A stretch of 64,000 nucleotides of DNA, from positions 16,496,464 through 16,560,463 of the forward strand of contig NC_019879.2 of the NCBI RefSeq assembly GCF_002234675.1, given 5' to 3'. The first letter of the stretch is position 1. Each line of letters begins with the position of its first letter. Shown here piece by piece: positions 21,657 through 34,665 of the stretch. This stretch comes from Oryzias latipes. Its lineage: Eukaryota > Chordata > Actinopteri > Beloniformes > Adrianichthyidae. The translations under genes and the position numbers were made by a program. Under the pieces are notes generated by a model. It did no database searches, was not told the DNA's origin, and saw only the letters and a program-made list of their open reading frames with translations.

Positions 21657-23835
21657 ATGGATCTGCCACGGCTCCTGTTTTATCTCAGCTTGTTGACTGC
21701 TTTGGGTCCAGTCGTCCTGGGTGACCAGGAGACGCAGCAGCAGCCGTCCGCCACCAGCGCCGCAGACGCGGAGCAGTGCGCAACATGCGAAGTTCGGCAG
21801 CACATCAAAACCATGCGGTTAAACGCAATCAAGTCGCAGATACTGAGTAAGCTGCGCATGAGAGAAGCCCCCAACATCAGCCGTGACACGGTGAACCAAC
21901 TCCTGCCCAAAGCGCCGCCGCTGCAGCAACTTCTCGACCAGTACGACGTGCTGGCAGACGACAGCATGGACGCTGTCGCGGAGGAGGACGACGAGCATGC
22001 ATCTACGGAGACAATTATGTTGATGGCAACAGAACGTAAGTTTATGATTTCTTTGCGTTTTTATTCCACAAAACGCGCGCGCAACCGTTTTTACGCACGA
22101 TCCTCAAAGCTCTAAACTGAGTCATTGTGATATGAAATCCATTAAAAATGAATTTGTGTTATTCTGACAGTCTGTGTGTTTTAGTATTGAGTCATTTTGA
22201 ACTAACTACACAATTTTCTGAATGTAAGATGTGACATCAGCAATAACTTCCATTAACTTTCTGTGGGTCATAATTCTTTTTTTATCTCCAACTCCCCACG
22301 CAGCTGACTCCGACGTTCAGGTGGATGGAGAGCCAAAGTGTTGCCTTTTCTCCTTTGCTCAAAAGTTTTACGCCAGCCGCATAGTGCGGGCGCAGCTGTG
22401 GGTGCATCTGCGCCCGGCGGACGAGGCGACCACCGTCTTCCTGCAGATCTCTCGCTTGATGCCGGTGACGGACGGAAACAGGCACATCGTGCGTATCCGC
22501 TCCTTGAAGATCGACGTGAGAGCCGGGCTCAGCTCTTGGCAGAGTATAGATGTGAAACAAGTATTGGCTGTGTGGGTTCGGCAGCCCGAAACCAACTGGG
22601 GCATCGAAATCAACGCCTTCGATTCCAGAGGAAATGACTTAGCCGTCACCTCAGCAGAACCAGGAGAGCAAGGACTGGTGAGCCTAAAAACCCTTTTGTT
22701 TTTTACTCTCAGCACCTTCATTGGGTTATTACAAGCAACATTTCTGGCTCTATATATGAAAACATAATTTAATCTCAATCAAATTAAAGAAAGTGCTTAT
22801 TTTTCACAGTTTTATAAGCCAATACATCAGCTCAATACAGCTATCCAGGTACTATAGTGTCCTACAAGTCATTGTTATTATGTTGTTCTAGTGGCTAGAC
22901 TATTTTTACTCCTAGGGGTGTTTAAATGTGCACAGAAGCTTTGCAGAAGCAGAAGGGGGTTAAAAATTCCAGCATTTCACTGCTGGGAAAAAGGAGTCAA
23001 GATATAAGAGACTCATGAAAGCTGTTAATCATGCTCCACGTAGGCGCACACCTGCATTTGGACAAGTGCCTGCCCATGTTAACCTTAGATGTGATCATTT
23101 CATTACATAAAAGTTCCAAATTCCTTAAAGTATTCCATGTGACTTTGAAAATCAGAGTAATTGCCTGCACTCACACACGCACACACACCCACGCGCACGC
23201 ACACACAGCTGCTATCAATGACAAACACACAGCTCAAATGCTGGCAACAAGCTCTGGAGCTGTCAGGAGAAGTAGGCAGCTGTGGGCAACCAACCATCAG
23301 ATGATTTTGTTTTACTATAACTCAGTTAACATTTTTCCTGCAGGACAGCTGCCAAATAGTGCTGGATTAAAAACATCCAAAGGTTAATCTGCCAATCACA
23401 CCTTTCTCGCAAGCCAGCTGTTTTCAAGTGCTCACTCAGGCTGTGTCGTTGCAGCAACCGTTCATTGAGGTGAAGATCTCAGAGGGCCCCAGGCGTGCCA
23501 GGAGAGACTCTGGCTTGGATTGCGATGAGAACTCCCCAGAGTCCCGTTGCTGCCGCTACCCACTCACGGTGGACTTTGAGGACTTCGGTTGGGACTGGAT
23601 TATTGCCCCAAAGCGCTACAAGGCCAACTATTGTTCTGGGGAGTGTGAGTACATGTACTTGCAGAAGTACCCACATACCCACCTGGTGAACAAGGCCAAT
23701 CCCAGGGGCACTGCAGGTCCCTGTTGCACACCCACCAAGATGTCGCCCATCAACATGCTCTACTTTAACCGCAAAGAGCAAATCATCTACGGTAAGATCC
23801 CCTCCATGGTGGTGGACCGTTGTGGTTGCTCTTGA
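21657..23835 (+). CDS. mstn: Myostatin (growth differentiation factor 8), fish type
   Basis: Secreted TGF-beta family ligand that limits muscle growth through activin type II receptors. Three exons (21657-22035, 22304-22677, 23455-23835) give 377 residues, the usual fish length. Residues 1-22 are a signal peptide ([17 protein letters not shown] core). The latency prodomain follows with [20 protein letters not shown] and [18 protein letters not shown]. The proprotein convertase site RARR at 265-268 releases a 109-residue mature domain beginning [10 protein letters not shown]. That domain has all nine cysteines of the knot and ends VVDRCGCS. The three-exon structure with junctions after MATE and after GEQGL is the family pattern. 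Fish often carry two myostatin genes; the neighbours (hibch, pms1) match the human MSTN locus, but which fish paralogue this is was not decided. Confidence 0.98.
23168..23208. repeat. (CA)n-type microsatellite in mstn intron 2
   Basis: An imperfect CA/CG tract (CACACACGCACACACACCCA and onward) lies inside the second mstn intron. It is likely to vary in length between individuals. Confidence 0.85.
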
Positions 23836-24811
23836 GGTGGGACAGAGAGCTTCTCAAGAGAAAGGAGAAGATAGTGGAGCTGCATTCAGTCGAACACCTT
23901 CAACCTAAGACTATTACAACCAATCCATCAATTCCAGTGCTTTTCCTGTAGACCATGATGCACTAGAACCACAGTAGAGGCAGCAGTCAGCCTAAATATC
24001 CTGCAGTGCAGTTTTTCTTTCCTTTATCCAGTCAAATCATAGATCTGGAAGTTAAAAGCTTCATGGATATGAACAAAGAAATGATTTATTCTGCAGGAAA
24101 CATGGACAGAGGTGATAAACATAATCCACAAAAGTCTTGTCCATCTTCCTTTTGCTTTGTTTTCTGCACTTTATGTAGATAAACATGCTGCTCTATGTTG
24201 GTACATCATCTCTTCCACATCACTATAGTCATAACCAAGACACATGCTATTGAACTTTTTTAGTCTTTACTATGTTTATTATGATTTTTATTTTGTTAAA
24301 GGTTGAATTATCAGACAAAATTTAGGGATGAACCATGATTTATTTAAAATGACTATTGGAAAGTATATTATTTGTCTTAGACAATTCACATTACATTTCC
24401 CTCCCTTGTCAGTTGATGATAAAACTCCAGTTGCAATTCTAAAACTCACTTTTTTTATTCCTTTTTTTAAGTTGTCTAAATGTGTTGCTTGGTATCCTGA
24501 ATTTAGGAGTTGATCCTTCTTGTTCCTGGATGAAGTTTGACAGGTCATTGTTGTTGCACACACGTTAGCACACCCAACCCAGAAGCACGTCCAACTTCCA
24601 ACAGAAAAACCTGACCTTCCCGACGCACTTGAATTATTCTGGTTGTAAACTCACCTTACTGGACAGAAGGACTTGAACTGAAGGCAACGTGAATGGAGCC
24701 TACAAATGAAGATGTGTTTAAGACAGAGGAACAGTTGTTGAGATGTTCTCATGTGAAGGGCAAGCTTAAAACTCTGTCTTACAAACCACACAGTTTGCAC
24801 TATGGCACACC

Positions 24812-24817
24812 AATAAA
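24812..24817 (+). terminator. mstn poly(A) signal, proximal
   Basis: AATAAA lies about 980 bases after the mstn stop codon. A second AATAAA at 25055-25060 could serve a longer 3' UTR. The choice between them cannot be read from sequence. Confidence 0.55.
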
Positions 24818-25060
24818 GTGAAGTTGGTTGCTACAAAGGTTGTAAAAACTGATTTTGATAAGTTTGCTAATTATTATTATACACATGTATATAAGACGTA
24901 TACAAATGGATATGTATGTGTCTATATATACTTATATGTACACAATGTTTTCCATTAGAAGTGGTCTTTCAAAGCCACTGATGGTGAAATGTATAAAAAC
25001 CACAATATTACAAGAAAAAATGTAGTACAGCAACTCTATATACTTGTTTTAACAAATAAA

Positions 25061-27233
25061 GTCTCTAGCCTGTTTGCCGAGTTCTGTTTCTTTATCATGT
25101 TTAGAACTGCTTAACACTAAGCTAAAGGTGAATAAGGTCACTATTTGTACAACTTACAAAGCCATAAGTTACAAAGCCTGAAACATAACTCCAACGTGTT
25201 AAAAAATTAAATAAAACTAGACAGGTGTTTGGCCTTAAACTCGCCTATCACATCCTTTTCTAATTTTTATTAAATGAAACAGGTCAAACTTGTTTTTCAC
25301 ATTTTTTGCAACAAAAAACATTGTTTCTTTTTCAACACAAAATGTTACCCGACAAAGTCCTGAGTATGCAGGTGCAGCGCTGTATGCAGAATTCACACCA
25401 GACCACTTCAAAACTCTCAAAGCCTGGTTCACCACTATGTCTCATCTGTGCAATCAATGCAACCCAATTCTCCTGACTCTGCTTTTTTCCACTGAGGGGA
25501 TGTTTGGAGTTTTGCAGTCTAATGAGAGGATGTGAACTGTGGTGCGATCTGACAGCATGACCTATTGGAATGATGGCCTCATTGAGCCTGACTTCCGCCC
25601 AGTAGAGGGCGAATTGAGCCCTGCCCATGAGAGCCACTTCCTTTCCTGCTGAGAGTTGGAAAAACGCCACAAAGATCAGCCACAGAGCGAAGCGGAGTGG
25701 ATCCACAGAGCATTTTTCTCTGGGGGTGGATGGGATTGACTGTGGATGTTGTAGATGTTACACTTTTCTGTTTGTGGGTGGAACAATTTGGAAAATGATG
25801 GGATACGTAAAGACAAGAACCTTTCTTGAAGTGAAAGTTACTACAAAGTCTTAAAATGCATTTAATCTACACCTTTAATGATCCCAGGAGATGTAATTGC
25901 ATAGATGTAAAAAATATATAATCTATGCTTTTTATAACTTGTGTTGTGGCTTCTTCGCATCTATGCATAAACCTTTTATCTACAACTACAAAAACCCAAC
26001 TGTTTATTGGTATACAAAAGCTCTGTAGGTCTAGGGTATAACTTGTTTTATTAATAACTCAGGAGCATCATTTGACTTTAATACCTATTAGTTAGAGATA
26101 TTGTGGCTGTAATGTTTAAAAATGTATTGAATCAAAGTTATGTGTATTTTCATGAAGCAATACAAACAAAACAACCAAAATTATTAACTGCAAGCAAGCA
26201 TTATGAGCTATTCTGATTCAGTTCATGTTCTGCCAGCCTCGGTGCATCTCTCTGTTCCCCCCTGACCTGCAGCAGCTATTTGACTTTCTAGAAGCCAGCA
26301 GCTGCTGTCTTGCAGTAACTGCCGCTGTCTGCGGCTCGTCACACGAACTGGGAAACGTTTTGACTGAGCATAGCTGCATCTGTCAAGAGTTAGACTCTGG
26401 AGGACTGTATCCGCCAGCGACATTCCACCTCTGACAGGTGAGGAAGTGAGAGTGAGAGGACGGGAAGAAGAATGTTAGGGGATGAGGGAGAAGTCCAAGG
26501 CAGCTGGAGACCCCGTTACTGGACTACATTTCTGTTGTGTAAAATTTGTATAATTTTGGGGAAAAAAGATTCTTCAGATCCATGTTAATAATTATAATTG
26601 CCAACACACAATGTGTTTACATTTTAAAGTGCTGTCAGTGAAATTAGGCATTCAAGCACTCAATGATTAAAATAAAAATTTCCTGTACTAATCAATTACC
26701 ATTTTGAGACATAATCATGTCGTCAGATAGGATAAACCAGATAAAACTGAAAGCAAGCATTATGCGCTATTCTGTAGATAAAAAAAAATCCTTACAATCA
26801 AGGTAATAACATGTTTATTAGAGGGTAAAACAAAAAAAATAAAACCGCTTGTGAAAAGCAAATATTATTTCAGGGAATATCAATCAATGGGAAATTAATG
26901 CTGTAATTTAGGCACTTGTTGTCATCTGTCACCTGTTTGATACTTTATTCAGATGTGGGATGAAAAAGAACCAGCCAACAAAACTGATGTTCAATGTGCT
27001 TGATTCCATACGAGGGCTGAAGTCATCTCTAGAAAATGTCAAACTCTGCCGTAATCTCTGGAAAAAGATAAACCCAGTCAAAATTAGAAATACGGCTGAG
27101 ATTTTGCCAAAACCAAAATGGAGAAGGTAGAGCATTTGCATTTGATCAAAATATGCATGCAAATAGTGAAAATGGATCCAAAAGCTGTAGAAACTGAATA
27201 CTGCACCAGCATCCTGGTATGTTTGCATCGTAA
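25061..27233. other. Intergenic downstream of mstn, no gene seen
   Basis: No gene was recognised. Bases 26223-26450 are richer in G+C than the surroundings and rich in CAGCTG-like E-boxes, and end CTGACAG before GTGAGG, like an exon and donor. They are bracketed by a near-identical 22 bp direct repeat (26194-26215 and about 26755-26776, core GCAAGCATTATG). The open frame at 25332-25706 (-) lacks an ATG start. Confidence 0.4.
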
Positions 27234-27437
27234 CCCTTGTGCTATCCTAGGCACTTTAACATTGGGAGTTGGGTCATCTAGACCCACTAGACAGTGCGCT
27301 GAACCTTTTTTCTTCAATGATTTGTGAACCTCACTGGTGTCCATGGATTACATTAAATCTTTCCACCTTTATCCACCTTTGTCATCGTAGGAATAACACG
27401 TCAATGTAGGGGTGGGTCATCTAAGATAACACAAGGG
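27234..27437. mobile_element. piggyBac-type MITE, copy 1
   Basis: A 204 bp element starts CCCTTGTGCTATC and ends with a one-mismatch inverse (GATAACACAAGGG). Its right flank is TTAA (27438-27441) and its left flank GTAA, a decayed TTAA. CCC ends at a TTAA target are the piggyBac superfamily pattern. Related copies lie at 32381-32553 and 45384-45588. The minus strand keeps an open stretch shared with the other copies ([12 protein letters not shown]), which is not a known protein. Confidence 0.8.
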
Positions 27438-27441
27438 TTAA

Positions 27442-30400
27442 ACCTGTTAGACCTTGATTCATCTAGTAATTGTAACTCTGTAAGAGCCATTTGTCCAAAA
27501 CCTGATGAGTAGGTTTGGCATTTTTGACTGAATACGGTAATCTAAATTTTATAATTGCATCTGGGGCATTGAACAGAGTCAAATCTGAGTGGATGTTTCG
27601 AGGTCTGATTTGAAAGTTGTACTGAAGGAAATTCAATGGTTGTTAGACATCAGTAATGATTTTTTTAAACTTCTTTTTGCACATGAATCGGGTAGATGTT
27701 CAAAGGACGACTGTAATTGAAGGTGGCCACAAATGTTCTTTAAACTTGCACCCAAAAAAAAAAATAGGGTAAATGTGTCTTTCAGTTCTTACTGCTCTTT
27801 AATGGTCGAACAAAAAAATAAACAAATTATTAATTTTCCCTAATATATCATCTCTTCTAGTGCAACTTTAGTGCAAGTAATGCCAGTAAAAGTAACGGAT
27901 CCTGCTATGGACTGTATAAGACGAAAAAAAAAAAAGCAAAATGTGTAAAAATGGACATGGACATGGTTGGAGCTTCAAAATCTGTGCAGACAAACCTTAT
28001 AGACTAAAACACTTATAGTATAAAGATTTAAAAAATTCTCGCAAAATGTACTTTATAATTTAGTGGCAAAATATAGAATATAAATGTGAGCCTTTTACAA
28101 GTTTTTGAAGTAAGTAGCTTATGCTGTGTCATCATACATTGACGTGTGAATTATTTATTAAGCCAGTTTCACTCTCTAGTTTTGAAATGATCAAAAAGGT
28201 TGTTTTTTTTTTCTTATAAAGCAATTGTTTTAAGCCTGCAGTACTGAAAACTCATTGAGAACAAACATACATGTTTATTAGGGTTTTGGAGCAATTGAAT
28301 TATTGCTGCCAACTTTAAAAAACCTCTTACACTTCCTACAGTGAGGCCTGAGTGTTGTTTAGTAATGTGACATGTGGGTTGGGAGAAGTTTGCCAGGTGC
28401 ATCCTAAAACATCTGCAAACTATACCATCTGGAGAAGTGTTTCTGCTGACAGATGGCTCCACGCTGGTGAAGCTCTTCCTCCACAACAACACCCATCAGG
28501 AGTAATGACAGTTCAAGTTGCCAAACCAAAAATAAATTCAAGCAAACATTTTCGAGAAGTTAGGTCAGAGTTTAACATAAATCCCAACCATGCTAAAAGC
28601 AACAATACTTCATCATCTCATATTGTATTTTCAAATCTTCTAAAATTAGAAACTCCAACATAAAGACAAAAATGAGGCAAAAACTGTTAATATTTACCTA
28701 AATTGATACATTTTTGGAAAAATCTTTACGTTTGTGCTCTTCATTCATTTAGTATAAGGTTTCAGATTTTAAAAATAAAAATAAACTTATAATACATAAA
28801 AATTCACATCACATCTGGAATTCTTTCATAAAGGTAGATAGCGAAGAGTCAAAATAATTACATAAAAACTTGATAATCATTTACAAGTGTAAACTAAAAT
28901 TTTCCAAAGCATGAAAGATTATATAACTATGAATTTTCATTATTGTTTTACTGGCTTGTTGTTGGTTTTTCAAAGGTAGAACAAGAAATAAAGTAAAACA
29001 CACATGGTGCTAAATGGCTGGTTGCGCTTGACTTAAAATAAAACAAATTCTTATAATTTTAAGTACAAACATTATTTTATTGAGGCCAACCAAATTGAAC
29101 TGAATGCTAATTTTTAAAAATCCACGTGTTAATGGTTTTACCAACATTAGAGAACATTATTTGTTTAAAATGTTTTGAAAATTCCACAATTTGTCTATTG
29201 TGGGGGAAAAGTCCATATCATCTTTAAGAGAACAAATAATTTTAGGTTGAAGTATACGTAAGTCCTTGAAAACCACAAAAGTACAATAAAACAAGAAATT
29301 ATTGAAATGTTTTAAAGCCATGTTGCTGCAAAACGGACACATTTCAGGCAAAAAAATTCAAAAAGTATATGATGTATGAATCAAAATGTCCTTTTAATAC
29401 AGTGACTTCCTAAGTTTGATTCGTCATTGTATGAATGTATAACTGAGGATTGTAATGTTGTTGTGTATTATTCTTATTTGATTGCTTGAAATAAACCATT
29501 TCAAATCAAAATAAAAATAAAAACTTTACAAAAATATATGACTGATGTGTGACATAACAGCTCCTGAATAGAATTTAAAGACATATAGGATCCTATTTCT
29601 TAATTTTGAACATCTACATTTGTATGTATGGAATCATAGGGTAAAATGAAACAGAAACATTGGTATTAGTTGAAGAAGAAACCAATACAATTCAATCAAC
29701 CTAAACATGGACAAAAAAGAAAATATAGTGGAAAATCTTTGCTTTTTTGTCAGCAGAAAATAATTGAGAGCAGGTGTGGAACTAACCCTACCCTGATGGC
29801 ATCAGGTAATCAGGTAAATCAGCAGCAGACAGGGAAGGGATGCCTAAAAACCAGCAGGATGTTAGCCCTCAAGGCCTGGAGATCAACAGATCTGATGCTA
29901 GTATAAACTAACACATGCTCCAGATACCTGTTCCTTTCTAATGATTATTATTGATGATTTTATTTGTCAAAGTCAGTAGAAAGCTTCTTTAATTTCAAGA
30001 AAGCCCATAATACACAGCTGTTGTTTATTTAGACTGGTTTTTATAGAAATAGAAAAATTGGATGTGTTCTGCTTTGAAAAAGAAAAAGAAAGTGTGGCAT
30101 GTTTTTGAAAATTTTCTATCTCAACCAAATGAACAGAGTTCTTTTCATCATTTAGTGGTTTGTCCATCAATCAGTGCATCAATCGGTACAGCATCCAGTA
30201 ACCACTGCACTACTTTTTTAAACAAGTCTGTTCTGGAAAACCACTTGGTCTTATGAGGAAATTATGTTTAAAATCATGTTGTTATCTCCTTTAAAAAAAA
30301 CACCAGATTATTATTTTAGGCTAGATTGACAGGCTGTTTGCAAAAACCCCTATTGGGCATTTGCAAAGCAATGAAAAGCAATAAAACCAACCAGTCCGGG

Positions 30401-31255
30401 ACATGATAAGGGCCAGATGGCCAGAAGCTAAATGTTACCTGTCTTCACTTCGCCAGTGATTTATCCTATCTGTCTGCACTTCACTTGCTTTTTCACTTAC
30501 GGACAAGGAATCACTATTCCTACCCGTAAACTGACAGCCACCTTTGGGAAGCCATGGTTTGATTCATGACTGTGTACATTAATCTTCCCACTGGAAGTTA
30601 AGAGAGAGAACAAATTTGGTGTTCGCTCCAGATATGTTTACAAAGTTCTTCCTCATCCATGTTTGTTTGTGAGGAACGGTTTAGAGAGGAGCAAAAAAAA
30701 ATGTGGCCTTAAGTTCTAAAGCAGCCAAGCATCGTCTCCCAGGAGACAGAGAGTTGACAGTGATGAAGAATAGATCTTCCTCTAAGGAGGCTAAGGGAGG
30801 GCAGATTATGGAAACCTCCTGTCTCCTTGTGACATGCATGTGCTCTTAACACAGACGGATGCAGAGCTGTGTCAGGTATGTGTCAACGAGAACTGGACAG
30901 ACTTCTACATTTCAGAAATAACATTTAGGGTACGCCTTACAGAATGTGGCTTGCAATTATTTTTTGAAGAATCTCAGTTGAGAGATATTTTATCAACAAA
31001 CACTTTCCAAAATATTCAGGGGTCGATCACTTTGAGAGACTGCCTGAATGAAAAGTAGATTTTAATTAGTTTGAAAAAAATATATATATTTTTTGAATGT
31101 GTTTCTAGCTGGTTTACTAAAATAAATAATCAGACTTTGACACATTTGACTTTTTTGAGAGTTGAAGTCTTCTGTGTAAAGCAGATGTCACTAGTGGAGC
31201 TGGTAACTCTGAAACATGTGATGCTGCGTTTGACTTGAAATCCACCATGACAATG
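27442..31255. other. Intergenic, no gene seen
   Basis: About 3.8 kb of AT-rich DNA with poly-A and poly-T runs. No open frame here shows a domain. I see no RNA gene and no recognisable repeat. Confidence 0.5.
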
Positions 31256-31857
31256 TTAAAGATCCACTCCGGTGAAAATTGTGTTTTGGGTATTTTTAAC
31301 ATGTTCTTGTGGCATTTTTCTCATGATAAAGAACATATTCAAATAAAAATTAAGATTAAAAATGCATTTGAGTATTTTCTCTTCAAATCATGGTGAATCA
31401 GGAACAGATGAAAACATGTCGTGCGAAACATCTTGTAGTTGTTTCGTACAAATACAAGCTCCCTGCTCCACTTCATTCCATTCCGATGCATACAATTGCA
31501 AATGGCTATATTAACTAGATTTCCTCTTCTGAGCTGACATCTGGCTCAAATTGCATGTTTAGACAGCTCTGATATTGCTCACCACTGTTGCACCGCTAAT
31601 GTTAGCTTGGGGATGCGAAGGGCTGTAAGCTAGCAGGAGAGTGTAAACAAATGGATGATGGGAAATGAGGCTTACTAACTGTCAATGGTCACACCCACAA
31701 CTCAGAGGCAAATTTCTAATAAACTACTGCCACCCTGCAGAAACTATGTCCTGGAAAATGACAAAGTTTTTTCAATTTTTCTTAAAAATGACACAATCGT
31801 TATTAAAAACCACTGGGAACGCTTTTAAAATACAGTAAAACCTGATTAGAGGGGGTC
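31256..31857 (+). repeat. MITE family B, copy 2 (longest type)
   Basis: Begins TTAAAGATCCACTCC and carries the shared blocks TTAACATGTTCTTGT, GTTGCACCGCTAATGTTAG and CAGAAACTATGTCCTGGAAA. The right end is decayed (GATTAGAGGGGG instead of GATTGGAGTGGG). It holds about 170 bases that copy 1 has lost. Confidence 0.7.
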
Positions 31858-32380
31858 CAAGTCCAGGCTGAAAACTCATATTTTAAGTTTAGTGTGACAG
31901 CTAAAAATCTTTTACCTGGACTATCCAATGAGTAAATCCGTGAAATTACACTGTGGCAACCCCTGAAGGGAAAGCAAAGCTTTAAAAACTGAATCTGAAA
32001 TGTGTTTCTGGACACACTCTTTTTGTGTTGGGAACAAAAGCATAATCCATTTTTAGTGTTTCTGTTGTGAAGTGAGCTTGTGCTCGGCATCTGTCAACAA
32101 GAAGGAGATGTTTTTTCATGAGATTCTGGGGCAGATTTCTTTCATGATCGCTAAATTAGGGAGACGATGAAGAAGCAGATGATAGCATATTGTAGCAGAA
32201 AACAGCAGCAATTATGTTAAACAAACACAAAGAGGAGATGCATATATGCCAGCTGTTACCACCTTTTATGCAAAAATAAAAAGTTTATTATATTAGATTA
32301 GATTAGTTGAAATGGATCCCTGTCAGAACAAGCCAATGACCCAAATACAAGTTCAACTTTTCCATGTTACCCTCATTTAA

Positions 32381-32553
32381 CCCTTGTGCTATCCTAGGCA
32401 CTTTACCATTGGGAGTTGGGTCATCTAGACCCACTAGACAGTGTGCTGAACATTTTTTTTTCAATGATTTGTGAACCTCACCTTTATCCACCTTTGTCAT
32501 GGTAGGGAGAAGACGTCAATGCAAGGGTAGGTTCATCTACGATAGCACAAGGG
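32381..32553. mobile_element. piggyBac-type MITE, copy 2 with internal deletion
   Basis: Starts CCCTTGTGCTATC right after TTAA (32377-32380) and ends GATAGCACAAGGG before TTAC, a decayed TTAA. At 173 bp it lacks about 31 internal bases present in the other two copies, between a CCTCAC and a CTTTATCCACC motif. Confidence 0.82.
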
Positions 32554-32557
32554 TTAC

Positions 32558-34450
32558 ATTCTACAAGCACGAGAGCCAGCATGTAAGTTAAGATGAATGT
32601 GGAAGTGAACAGTTTCACAACTAGGTGTGGAAACAGGGCCAGGGCACTTCAACAAGAGTAAAACACCCACCAAAACCTTTACCAGTTGGTTTGGATTGTT
32701 ACTGAAAATAAACTGAAGAAATCTTTTGATCCCTCAAGCTTTTTTGGAATGTCAAATACACATTTCTCTGAAAACAAATCCAAACATAGGGTGGGTAAGG
32801 TGTTAAATATAGCTCATGTCATTTTATTTCAAATTTGATGACTCTGTTAAAGTCTATGGTTACTTCTGGGTTATGGGAGTAAGATATAGTTGCTCTGGCT
32901 GCTGAATCCGACCTGAGCAGCAGCGGAGCACTGCTCATTAAGGCTGTAACAGGAGAACAGAGAGCTATCTTGATGACACTCTACGCTAAATAAATAAGCT
33001 AAAAAGCTTTTGCATGTGTTCCGAAAACATCCAGATTATAGATCGAATTGATTATTTCTGACAACAGGGCACATATTCCTGTGGAATGTGTGATGGATGT
33101 TTCATCTGATTTGATGAAAATTAGATGGGGACCCTTTAGCTTTGGAAGAGCAACACCTATATGTTGCATCAGACCTGAATGGGCCAGCAGCCAGCTGGCA
33201 ACAAATGAACTACTGCTGACCTTTAAAAAAGTATGGTCATATGGTCAAAAGATGATCATCAGTTAATCCTCCCTAATTACTCTGATAGGCCCCTGGATAC
33301 TTAAGGCAGCGCACACTGCACCAGTTCAGCTGTTGCACGCAGTTCTGAGGAGCACGGTGAGAAGTTTCCAACAGGAGCTCATGAAGGAAGGAGGGCGAGC
33401 CAGAGGGGTCAGAGAGGAGGGGGTGTGGCTCCTCGCTGGCACTTATGCCTTTTCCCAGATGAGCTTTGCAGAGTCTCGGTCCTGCGGCAACGATGAAGCC
33501 ATCTGTGGGCTCTCAGCAGGGGCCACGTAAAACAAGACGTGTGCTGTGGTTTGACCTTTCATAGTACTAACTATAATATTATCATAAGTCGAGCTATTCA
33601 ATTGCAATTTTCCCTGAGGTGAGATTCAGAGTAAAGGTGATTGTACTGATGAGTACAAAAATAAATATTTTGTTTTTAAAATGTGGTTAAAACACCACCA
33701 GTTTAGAATCAATGAATACCCAGAAAATAGGGTAAATTAGACAATTCCAATTTGTGGGATCAATAAAGTCTTATTCTATTCTATCCTGTAATGTTTAAAT
33801 TAAGTATATGCATTTATATATGTATGTAGATTTAAAAAATGCTTTGGGTTTCCTTTCTTTATTTCAAGAACCACTAAATATTTCTCAAGTAGGAAATTGC
33901 AACTGTCAATACTCATTTTCATGTGGCTGAAAGAAATTGAGTAAAGAATTATGGGTACTAGCTGGTGTACATCTTGAGCTTTTAGGGTTGCTATGCCCTG
34001 TTCCAGGAGTCAACAGAAGGAGTCAGATGTCATCAGTGGTTCAAGAGCGATCAAAAGAGGGTAGGAAGTCATGAATTTAAGACATTTGACATCTTTTCAA
34101 GTGACTAAATAAACCAGTACTCAGTAAAAACTGTTTTGTCAGATAAAAAAAACTGTCATAGAACTAGCAAACGCTTTAAATAAATAAAAGCATACCTTTT
34201 CCATTTATTTGGAAAAAAAAGGTTTTTATTCTGAAGTGGAACTTCATTTGAAAACATTTCATGAACAGATGTTTCTATGACTAAAGAATTCCCTGTTTTC
34301 CCTTCTAAAAGTCTCTTTAAAAAAATTGTGTTTTTTGTTGTTGTCATACAATAATCATGACAGGATTACTCCATCTGTAATCACAAAATGCTGTCATCAA
34401 CAAAATGCTGTCATCAACAGACAACTCAAAAAGCAGGTGGAAAAACACAT
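32558..34450. other. Intergenic upstream of the pms1 3' end, no gene seen
   Basis: Open frames at 33048-33266 and 33333-33530 show no known domain. I see no RNA gene or defined repeat. Confidence 0.5.
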
Positions 34451-34456
34451 TTTATT
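34451..34456 (-). terminator. Candidate pms1 poly(A) signal
   Basis: TTTATT on the plus strand is AATAAA on the minus strand, 210 bases after the pms1 stop codon. Confidence 0.5.
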
Positions 34457-34665
34457 GTTTGGTGGTTGCAAATTCTGAAAAAATGACAAGAAATGTATTG
34501 TAAACCCTGAATACCTGAGGAAGTCTGGATACTAGAGCAGCCTGTACCCAACTACTTAAGAGTTTATCCATGCCACCCTGTTGCATTCACACTACTTCAA
34601 GACCTAGTTTGTAGTCTTTTTTTTTTTTAATGAGATATTTTAATATCTATTTTGTTTCGATTTCT

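Noticed and set aside
25332-25706. Open frame on minus strand with a signal-peptide-like start
   Set aside because: It begins with GTG, not ATG, has no recognisable domain, no poly(A) or splice context, and lies in an intergenic region.
30834-31058. 74-residue open frame (+) starting at an ATG
   Set aside because: No domain, no nearby promoter or partner exon, and surrounding DNA is intergenic.
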